Source: Chloroflexota bacterium
GTDB lineage: Bacteria; Chloroflexota; Dehalococcoidia; SAR202; UBA11138
Direction: 5' to 3'
Length of the DNA stretch: 5,180 nt
NCBI GenBank assembly: GCA_022561955.1
Contig: JADFQF010000154.1
Location: forward strand, 1 to 5,180
In this document: positions 1 through 5,180 of the stretch, one piece after another
Layout of the letters: the number at the start of each line of letters is the position of its first letter
Position numbering within the stretch: position 1 is the first letter of the stretch
Program-made: the position numbers and the translations under genes
The notes under the pieces: generated by a model
Databases searched by the model: none
What the model saw: the letters and a program-made list of their open reading frames with translations, nothing else
Told to the model about the DNA's origin: nothing

Positions 1-1178
1 TCGGCGACATCGACAGTGAGCTGATGGAGGTCCTGATAGCCCAGTCCCGACCCACCGTCGACTGGATGCATCAAAAGGGTGTGGAATTCGAGCTGCCCTC
101 ATCGAGCCGTCTATCCGCTGGCGTTCCGTCGGTGATACCCAACACCGTGGCGCTGTCCGCCGCGCGGTCCGGGCCGGGCCTCGTACAGATGCTCACGTCT
201 GCCTCCCGCCGCAACGGCATAACCGTTCTCTACGAGACAAAGATGCTGAGGCTATTGCAGGACGGGCGGGGCAAGATATCCAGCGTCGTCGTTCAGGACT
301 CCGACGGCATCCACGAGATCCAATGCGGCGGCGTGGTCCTGGCCTGCGGCGGGTTCGAGGCCAACCAGGAGATGCGCGTCAAGTACCTGGGCCAGGGCTG
401 GGAGAAGGCAAAGGTCCGAGGAGCCAAGTACAACACGGGCGACGGTCACCGCGCGGCTCTAGATGTAGGCGCCAAGCCCTTCGGTCAATGGACCGGATGC
501 CATGCGACTCCGATAGACGCCGACGCCCCCACGACGGGCGTGCTGGAGGTCACGGACGCCATGCCGCGCCGGTCCTATCCTCTCGGCATCATGGTCGACG
601 TCTCGGGCCTGAGATTCGTGGACGAGGGGGAGGGCTTCGCGGAGCAGACCTTCGTCAAAGTCGGACGCCTCATCCTCGAGCAGGAGCGAAGCCTTGCCTA
701 CCAGATCTTCGACGTCAAGGCCATGCCTCATCTCGAAGCTCGCTACGGCACCGCCAGAGGCATGAAGGCCGACAGCATAGCCGAGCTTGCGGCCACACTG
801 GGCATGAGTGCGGGTATACTGCAGGGGACCGTGGACGCCTTTAACGCCGAGGCCCACGATGGCGAATATATGCCGCGAGAGCTCGACGGGCGGGCGACGA
901 GCGGGATCCTTCCGCCAAAGAGCAACTGGGCCATCAAGCTGGACGCCCCGCCGTTCGTCGCCTACGCGGTCACCGGCGGCATAACGTACACCTACGGCGG
1001 CCTGCGGATCAACACGGACGCTCAGGTCCTCAACATGGAGGACAAGCCCATTCCAGGGCTGTACGCCGCCGGGGAGATAGTCGGCGGCATCTTCTATCAC
1101 AACAGCCTGCGGGCCGCCGGGCTCATGCACGGCTCGGTTTTCGGCAAGATCGCGGGAGCCAGCGCCGCACGAGTCTAG
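1..1178 (+). CDS. FAD-dependent oxidoreductase, TcuA/CobZ-like flavoprotein (5' end missing)
   Basis: C-terminal part of a flavoprotein of the fumarate reductase/succinate dehydrogenase superfamily. The frame is open to the left edge (codons from base 3 read GDIDSEL before the Met at base 24), so that Met is internal. The N-terminal GxGxxG dinucleotide-binding motif must lie outside the window; about 391 residues are visible of a family usually near 450-500. Counting from that Met: VVLACGGFEAN (104-114) is the second FAD-binding strand; YLGQGWEKAKVRG then YNTGDGHRAALDVGA (121-150) is the pattern I associate with tricarballylate dehydrogenase TcuA/CobZ; GGLRINTDAQVL (325-336) and PGLYAAGEIVGG (344-355) form the C-terminal FAD cap. 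TcuA oxidises tricarballylate to cis-aconitate, but the substrate here cannot be read from sequence. In the FAD tail, SLRAA (361-365) stands where I recall YPGGT/S in relatives, and the fumarate-reductase-type NRLGGN arginine is absent. Superfamily is certain; subfamily is likely; substrate is unknown. Confidence 0.88.
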   Translation, partial: GDIDSELMEVLIAQSRPTVDWMHQKGVEFELPSSSRLSAGVPSVIPNTVALSAARSGPGLVQMLTSASRRNGITVLYETKMLRLLQDGRGKISSVVVQDSDGIHEIQCGGVVLACGGFEANQEMRVKYLGQGWEKAKVRGAKYNTGDGHRAALDVGAKPFGQWTGCHATPIDADAPTTGVLEVTDAMPRRSYPLGIMVDVSGLRFVDEGEGFAEQTFVKVGRLILEQERSLAYQIFDVKAMPHLEARYGTARGMKADSIAELAATLGMSAGILQGTVDAFNAEAHDGEYMPRELDGRATSGILPPKSNWAIKLDAPPFVAYAVTGGITYTYGGLRINTDAQVLNMEDKPIPGLYAAGEIVGGIFYHNSLRAAGLMHGSVFGKIAGASAARV

Positions 1179-1194
1179 GGACATTCAGGGGCAC

Positions 1195-1202
1195 AAGGGA
1201 GG
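1195..1202 (+). promoter_or_regulatory. Shine-Dalgarno sequence of the MoxR gene
   Basis: AAGGGAGG lies directly before the GTG at 1203, leaving no spacer for that codon. Its GGAGG core ends 9 bases before the TTG at 1212 and 12 bases before the GTG at 1215. The ribosome therefore more probably starts at 1212 or 1215 than at 1203. This is the strongest ribosome binding site in the window. Confidence 0.7.
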
Positions 1203-1211
1203 GTGCAGATA

Positions 1212-2171
1212 TTGGTGGACACACTGAAAGCAGACCAGGTCCAGAGCATGGCCGCCCGCCTTCGAGACAGCGTTCAGCGGGTCATCGTCGGGAGGGACAG
1301 GGCCATCGACCTGGCGATCATCGCGCTCCTTTGCAGAGGCCACGTCCTTATCGAGGACGTGCCTGGAATAGGCAAGACGACCATGGCCAAGGCCCTGGCA
1401 CAGTCCCTTGGCTGCACCTTCAAGCGCATACAGTTCACACCGGACCTCATGCCCACCGATGTCCTGGGGGTGAACTTCTACAACCAGAAATCGGGCGACT
1501 TCGAGTACAGGCCAGGACCGATTTTCAGCCAGGTGCTGCTCGCCGACGAGATCAATCGCGCGACGCCTCGTACGCAGTCGGCGCTGCTGGAGGCCATGCA
1601 GGAGCGCCAGGCCACGGTAGACGGCGAGACGAGGCTCCTGCCGGAGCCGTTCATGGTGATGGCCACGCAGAACCCCATCGAGATGGAGGGTACCTTTCCA
1701 CTTCCCGAGGCGCAGCTGGACAGATTCATGCTCAGGATTGACCTGGGCTACCCCACTCCGGAGGAGGAGTCCGACATCCTGCTGCGGTTCGAACGGGATA
1801 CGAAGCTTCCAGACCTGGAGCCGGCCACGACGGCCGAGGAGCTTGGCAGATTCCAGGAGGCCGTGACCAGGGTACGCGTCGACGATACGGTACGAATGTA
1901 CGTCGTCGCCATAGCGCAGTCCTCCAGGGAGAACTCCGGCCTCGTCCTCGGAGCGAGCCCCAGGGCCGCGCTGGCCTTATACAAGACGTCCCAGGCGAAG
2001 GCCGCCATAGAGGGCAGGGATTTCGTCACCCCCGACGACGTCAAGAGCATGGCCCCATACGTCCTGCCTCACAGGCTGGTGCTCACCTCGAACTCCCGAC
2101 TCAGGGGACGCAGCGCCGACCAGATCGTGGGCGAGGTCATTAATTCGATTCCAGTGCCGATCGAGCGGTAG
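1212..2171 (+). CDS. MoxR family AAA+ ATPase
   Basis: Cytosolic AAA+ ATPase of the MoxR family (AAA_3 core plus lid), typically a hexameric chaperone-like machine acting with DUF58/VWA partners. Numbering from the outermost in-frame GTG at 1203, the protein is 322 residues, normal for the family. Walker A is EDVPGIGKTT (51-60). The Walker B region is LLADEINRATPRTQ (112-125), with the MoxR hallmark DEINR. Sensor 1 is MATQNPIEMEGTFPLPEAQLD (core 153-173), the most diagnostic MoxR stretch. The lid carries sensor 2 in GASPRA (250-255), and TPDDVKSMAPYVLPHRL (276-292) matches the C-terminal family signature. All expected ATPase residues are present, so it should be active. Start chosen at TTG 1212 from Shine-Dalgarno spacing; GTG 1215 is a close alternative and GTG 1203 the longest form. 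It stops 5 bases before the DUF58 start, implying one transcript. Confidence 0.96.
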   Translation: MVDTLKADQVQSMAARLRDSVQRVIVGRDRAIDLAIIALLCRGHVLIEDVPGIGKTTMAKALAQSLGCTFKRIQFTPDLMPTDVLGVNFYNQKSGDFEYRPGPIFSQVLLADEINRATPRTQSALLEAMQERQATVDGETRLLPEPFMVMATQNPIEMEGTFPLPEAQLDRFMLRIDLGYPTPEEESDILLRFERDTKLPDLEPATTAEELGRFQEAVTRVRVDDTVRMYVVAIAQSSRENSGLVLGASPRAALALYKTSQAKAAIEGRDFVTPDDVKSMAPYVLPHRLVLTSNSRLRGRSADQIVGEVINSIPVPIER

Positions 2172-2176
2172 CCCTC

Positions 2177-3412
2177 TTGCTCAACCAGCTCTGGCACGAC
2201 CTGTGGATACTCCTCTTTATCATTCTGATAATAATCGGCGTATTTGCCTCCCAGGGGCTTGTCATTGGTTTTGGCAGCATGGGGCTCCTGGTGGCCGGAA
2301 TCTCGTGGATGTGGAACAGGCTCTCCTTGGAAGAGGTCTTTTACGAGCGGCAGCTTTCCCATCGGAGGGTGTTCATCGGGGAAGAGGTCAAGATTTCGCT
2401 CTCACTTACAAACAAGAAGCCGGTCCCGCTTGGGAAGGTGTTGGTGGAGGACGAGATACCCCTGTCCCTGTCCATACCCGGGGCCGACATAGTCGGGAGT
2501 CCGAACCCGGATACCCAGACGATGCGCCATTCGACATCCATGGCCTGGTACGAAAGGGTCAGGTGGGAATACAGCCTTACTCCCTCGCGTCGGGGCTACT
2601 ACCGGCTTGGGCCCGCCCGTCTCGAAAGCGGCGATCTCTTTGGCTTCTTCACTAGTGTGCAGACCGTCACGGGCTCCGACTACCTGCTCGTCTATCCGCA
2701 GATCGTGCCGCTGCCGGAGCTCGGCCTTCCAGCGATGAGGCCCCTGGGAGAGACGAAGGGCGGGCAGAGGATCTACGAGGATGCTTCACGTCCGCAGGGG
2801 CTTCGCGACTACCAGATGGGCGACCCGCTCAAGATCATAGACTGGAAGGCGACGGCGAGATTCCAGGAGCTACAAGTGCGTACGTTCGAGCCCAGCATCA
2901 GCATGAACGTCACGCTGGCAGTCGCCGTGGACACCACGGCCCACTACTGGGAAGGCTACTCTCCTACATACCTGGAGCGCATAATCACGACCGCCGCCTC
3001 CGTGGCCAGCTACGCTGCGGAAATGCAGTACACGCTGGGGATGTTCTCCAACGGCACGCCCGTATTGGCGGACCGTCCCATGAAGATCCCGCCGAGCCGG
3101 TCCCCGGAGCAGCTTACCGTCATACTCGAAGCCCTCGCGACGATACAGCCCCTGGCGATGGGCGGCATGGCGAGTCAGCTCGACGAAAACTGGCGTAAAT
3201 TTCCCGTGGGATCGACAGTCGTCTTGATCTCGGCGTACATTCCGGAAGAGCTGGCAGAGGTAGTCCACGCGATGCGCCGGAACGGCCATAAGGTGGTCGT
3301 CTTGTACATCGGGAATGAGGAGCTCCCGCAATTCGAAGAGGGCGTCACGACCTACGGCTTGCATGAGCATTTCGAGGCATTGGAGCTAGCCGGTGAGTTC
3401 AGCCCAAGATAG
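2177..3412 (+). CDS. DUF58 domain membrane-anchored protein
   Basis: Conserved partner of MoxR ATPases: N-terminal membrane anchor, beta-rich middle, DUF58 signature, then a VWA-like fold, thought to be the MoxR target or adaptor. The protein is 411 residues. Hydrophobic segments at about 10-24 and 26-46 (LLFIILIIIGVFA; GLVIGFGSMGLLVAGISWMW) form a hairpin anchor. Residues 55-175 resemble the usual beta-domain, including SRRGYYRLGPARLESGDLFGF (core 137-157). The DUF58 signature is GLRDYQMGDPLKIIDWKATA (208-227). The VWA-like strand LAVAVDTT (247-254) follows, but the metal-site motif reads D252-T-T-A-H instead of DxSxS, so metal binding may be lost; the pattern DTTAHYWEGYSPTYLER resembles a DUF58 subgroup I recall with this change. 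An in-frame stop at 2141 and no other start codon before 2177 make TTG 2177 the first possible start. It has no strong Shine-Dalgarno and probably depends on coupling to the upstream stop (2169-2171). Confidence 0.93.
   Translation: MLNQLWHDLWILLFIILIIIGVFASQGLVIGFGSMGLLVAGISWMWNRLSLEEVFYERQLSHRRVFIGEEVKISLSLTNKKPVPLGKVLVEDEIPLSLSIPGADIVGSPNPDTQTMRHSTSMAWYERVRWEYSLTPSRRGYYRLGPARLESGDLFGFFTSVQTVTGSDYLLVYPQIVPLPELGLPAMRPLGETKGGQRIYEDASRPQGLRDYQMGDPLKIIDWKATARFQELQVRTFEPSISMNVTLAVAVDTTAHYWEGYSPTYLERIITTAASVASYAAEMQYTLGMFSNGTPVLADRPMKIPPSRSPEQLTVILEALATIQPLAMGGMASQLDENWRKFPVGSTVVLISAYIPEELAEVVHAMRRNGHKVVVLYIGNEELPQFEEGVTTYGLHEHFEALELAGEFSPR
3382..3385 (+). promoter_or_regulatory. Shine-Dalgarno sequence of the DUF4129 gene, inside the DUF58 gene
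   Basis: GGAG ends 7 bases before the GTG at 3393, a good spacing. It supports that GTG as the true start even though it lies within the last codons of the DUF58 gene, giving a 20-base overlap. Confidence 0.5.
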
Positions 3413-4817
3413 GCTCGTCGTATTTGCGCTGTTGATAGCCGAGAGCGCCTGGATCTTTGCGTTCATCGGTGTCTTGGGCCTGATGCTGGGCGGAGACGGA
3501 AGCCCTCTGGACTGGCTGGCGGTCCTCGCGGTCCTGACGACGTCGATGATCGTGGCGAGATTTCTACAGGCCCTGCTCATGCCGACTATCATGGCCTACG
3601 CCTTTCAGATGCTTGCCGGAATATTCGTCATCTACCTTACCATCGGCTCACAGGTCCACCCGACGTTTCAAGGAATCGACCTTAGCTGGCTGGCAAACTT
3701 AAACTCCGAGTTCTTACCAGAGGGTTACAGAATAAGAGCGGTGTTTGGCAGCCTGTTGAGCGCCGCCATCTGGTGGAGGGGCGGGCAGGTGGGCGCCGCC
3801 GCCTTCCCGACCGAGAGCCTTACGACCAGCTTCAAGATTGGCATGATAGTGATGGCCCTGGCCGCGGTCGTCGACGTTGCCCATCCCGCCGACCTCAACA
3901 TATTTCCCGTCATGTTCATCTTCTTCGCCGCGGGACTGATCGGCCTGAGCATAGGCCACATACTTCCATCGTCCTCGAAACAGTGGGAGCGGAAGGCGTG
4001 GACGAAGGTGATTGGCGCCGTCGTGCTGGCCATCGTGGTGATGGGGCTCCTCTTCAGCCTGCTGCAGCGTAATGCCCTGAGCATTATTACCACTCCGGTA
4101 TTCTTCGTGTTGAACATCCTTGCGACCGTCGTCTTTTTCGTCATCATAATTCCCATCGCCTACATCGTAGACATCTTGACCCGGCTGCTCTTTCGCCTTT
4201 TTGCGAATTTCGCACCCGAGAACGTGGAGAACCAGCTGCTCAATCCAGGTGATTCTTTGAGCGAGCAGCTGCGCGCCCTGCAAGAGGGGAGGCCCGAGCA
4301 GCCCGTCGCCAGTTTGCTGCTTCAGATAGGCCAGTGGGCGCTGGTCGCGATAATCATATTCGCAGCCCTGTACATCCTGGCACGGGCCTACAAGCGCAAA
4401 CAGCGAGACAGAGAAATCGTCGATGACAGCACCCGGGAATCGGTCATGGAGGAGGCGGACGTAGCCTACGATCTCGCAAAGCTGCTATTCAACTTCTTGC
4501 CGGGCCGCCTCAGGCGCAGAAGGTCGCACCAGGACTATAGGCTGCCGGACGACGAGCGCTCCATAGTCGACGTGTTCCGCATCTATTTCGGCCTACTGAC
4601 CCTGGCGGAGAAAAGAGGCCGGCGTAAGCCGTCTCATGCGACGCCGTCGGAATACCAGTCGACCCTGGAAGAGCTGTTCCCGCGAGACCTCGTTCGCGAT
4701 TCTACGAACGCCTTCGTACGCGCCTGCTACGGCCACCACCCGGCGTCAAGGGAGCAGATCGAGGATATGAGGACATCGCTGGAGCGGGCGGCATCGGGGA
4801 AGTCTCATTCCAGATGA
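3393..4817 (+). CDS. Polytopic membrane protein with C-terminal DUF4129-like domain
   Basis: A 474-residue integral membrane protein, third member of the MoxR operon. Hydrophobic segments by eye: about 9-32, 41-60, 66-87, 147-162, 169-190, 205-224, 233-260 (possibly two passes) and 309-331, so roughly eight. A polar stretch with many E/Q (275-307) precedes the last helix. After it comes a basic, probably cytosolic tail (332-474) with RRRR at 374-377. Residues about 388-465 resemble DUF4129: a helix with Y398, then LAEKRGRRKPSHATPSEYQS (404-423) and a terminal helix with ACYGHH (444-449). In many genomes the equivalent protein has a transglutaminase-like domain between the membrane bundle and DUF4129. 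Here that slot is only the short polar stretch, and I see no Cys-His-Asp catalytic core. It overlaps the DUF58 gene by 20 bases, suggesting translational coupling. DUF4129 assignment is likely; overall role is inferred from neighbours. Confidence 0.8.
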   Translation: MSSAQDRLVVFALLIAESAWIFAFIGVLGLMLGGDGSPLDWLAVLAVLTTSMIVARFLQALLMPTIMAYAFQMLAGIFVIYLTIGSQVHPTFQGIDLSWLANLNSEFLPEGYRIRAVFGSLLSAAIWWRGGQVGAAAFPTESLTTSFKIGMIVMALAAVVDVAHPADLNIFPVMFIFFAAGLIGLSIGHILPSSSKQWERKAWTKVIGAVVLAIVVMGLLFSLLQRNALSIITTPVFFVLNILATVVFFVIIIPIAYIVDILTRLLFRLFANFAPENVENQLLNPGDSLSEQLRALQEGRPEQPVASLLLQIGQWALVAIIIFAALYILARAYKRKQRDREIVDDSTRESVMEEADVAYDLAKLLFNFLPGRLRRRRSHQDYRLPDDERSIVDVFRIYFGLLTLAEKRGRRKPSHATPSEYQSTLEELFPRDLVRDSTNAFVRACYGHHPASREQIEDMRTSLERAASGKSHSR

Positions 4818-4838
4818 TGTCGGGAATTCCTAGACATC
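4816..4838. repeat. Small inverted repeat at the end of the operon
   Basis: GATGTC (4816-4821) pairs with GACATC (4833-4838) around an 11-base loop that itself contains the palindrome GGAATTCC (4823-4830). A second, overlapping inverted repeat is CTAGA-CA-TCTAG (4830-4841), so the two hairpins would compete. It lies at the stop codon of the DUF4129 gene, but no T-run follows, so it is not a classical rho-independent terminator. It could be a weak transcript-end structure, an operator-like dyad, or chance. Confidence 0.3.
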
Positions 4839-4858
4839 TAGAACATCTGCGCTAAATA
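4831..4858 (+). promoter_or_regulatory. Possible weak promoter before the PLD-like gene
   Basis: TAGACA (4831-4836, one mismatch to TTGACA) is followed after 16 bases by TAAATA (4853-4858, only 3 of 6 to TATAAT). The 87-base spacer is AT-richer than the operon and lies between genes of different composition, so a separate promoter is expected here. This particular pair is a poor match and is offered only as the best candidate seen. Confidence 0.15.
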
Positions 4859-4904
4859 GTGTAGACTACATCCCCCATCACTTGGAAAGAACGGACGATG
4901 TAAT

Positions 4905-5180
4905 ATGCTAAGTCCTTCAACTCAGCAAAAGCTAGGCTTGAACGATTTCGACAAACTGAACGTTGTACACGCTCACTTTCAGCGATCAGAACCCTTTTCC
5001 TTTGACGTGTTCGAAGGATTTTCAACGTTGCGCGTCCTTACTTATTCCAGCAGTATCCCTATGACGGTAAGGATGCTCGGTAATTTCGATTCAGTGGAAT
5101 GCATATTCGGATACGAAGGGGTCATCAAGAATTTCAGCGAAATTCTCGCGGTGCAAAAGACTCTCTCCGACGATCTGCTA
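4905..5180 (+). CDS. N-terminus of a phospholipase D-like family protein (3' end outside window)
   Basis: An uninterrupted frame of 92 codons from ATG 4905 to the right edge. An in-frame stop at 4857-4859 with no other start codon between makes ATG 4905 the start. The upstream Shine-Dalgarno is weak (GGAAAG at 4884-4889 is rather far; GGAC at 4893-4896 is partial). The protein starts with a polar segment, then FSFDVFEGFSTLRVLTYSSS (31-50) and VECIFGYEGVI (64-74). From memory, this pairing of an LRVxTYSxS strand with a second VExxFGxE strand resembles the N-terminal region of PLD-like proteins, some linked to restriction or anti-phage loci or to helicases. The catalytic HxKxxxxD motif would lie beyond the window, so activity cannot be judged. 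GC is about 45% against 60% or more upstream, and codons such as CTA, CAA, AGT and CGA are common, suggesting a different origin. The reading frame is well supported; the family is moderately so. Confidence 0.55.
   Translation, partial: MLSPSTQQKLGLNDFDKLNVVHAHFQRSEPFSFDVFEGFSTLRVLTYSSSIPMTVRMLGNFDSVECIFGYEGVIKNFSEILAVQKTLSDDLL

Noticed and set aside
459..1184. Long reverse-strand open frame (241 codons) opposite the flavoprotein gene
   Set aside because: It lies wholly opposite a strongly recognisable FAD enzyme, its translation shows no family motif, and long antisense frames are common in GC-rich genes.
2870..3370. Reverse-strand open frame (166 codons) opposite the DUF58 gene
   Set aside because: Shadow of a clearly coding forward gene; low-complexity His/Arg-rich translation with no recognisable domain.
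3714..4283. Reverse-strand open frame (189 codons) opposite the DUF4129 gene
   Set aside because: Its polar, Glu/His/Gly-rich translation is what antisense of hydrophobic membrane codons gives; the forward frame has clear membrane helices.
4824..4842. GAATTC and TCTAGA close together, resembling a cloning linker
   Set aside because: No other vector sequence is present, and both flanks read as natural coding sequence; the sites are explained by the small palindromes there.
4898..4903. ATG followed at once by TAA just upstream of the PLD-like start
   Set aside because: A start-stop mini-frame could in principle regulate the gene at 4905, but six bases occur easily by chance and there is no supporting ribosome binding site.
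4818..4904. Rho-independent terminator after the operon
   Set aside because: The hairpins are short and no run of T follows either of them.

Overview
The window carries five same-strand genes or gene parts: the 3' part of a flavoprotein gene, a compact three-gene MoxR–DUF58–DUF4129 operon, and the 5' end of an unrelated gene running off the right edge. The first four genes are GC-rich (roughly 60% or above by eye) yet use ATA (Ile) and AGG/AGA (Arg) freely. That codon mix, plus a tricarballylate-dehydrogenase-like flavoprotein next to a MoxR/DUF58 operon, would fit a bacterium such as a member of Chloroflexota (Dehalococcoidia/SAR202-like). This is a weak inference, since no marker gene is present.

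Layout. Bases 1-1178: C-terminal ~391 residues of an FAD-dependent oxidoreductase of the TcuA/CobZ branch of the fumarate reductase/succinate dehydrogenase flavoprotein superfamily. About 1203-2171: a MoxR-type AAA+ ATPase with a good Shine-Dalgarno sequence that argues for a start slightly inside the longest frame. 2177-3412: a DUF58 protein with N-terminal membrane segments, the DUF58 signature and a degenerate von Willebrand factor A (VWA) metal site. 3393-4817: a polytopic membrane protein ending in a cytosolic DUF4129-like domain, overlapping the DUF58 gene by 20 bp. 4818-4904: an 87-base AT-richer spacer with small inverted repeats but no convincing terminator. 4905-5180: the first 92 codons of a gene resembling the N-terminus of phospholipase D-like (PLD) proteins. 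Its base composition (about 45% GC by hand count) and codon use differ clearly from the genes to its left.

How they work together. MoxR ATPases with DUF58 and DUF4129/transglutaminase membrane proteins form a widespread conserved cluster, generally thought to act as a chaperone-like or assembly module at the membrane. Here the transglutaminase-like catalytic domain is absent from the membrane protein and from the rest of the window. The flavoprotein is co-directional and only a few tens of bases upstream, so it could be co-transcribed, but it has no evident functional link. The last gene looks like the edge of a different, possibly horizontally acquired segment. It is the best lead for accessory (perhaps defence-related) content, but only its start is visible.
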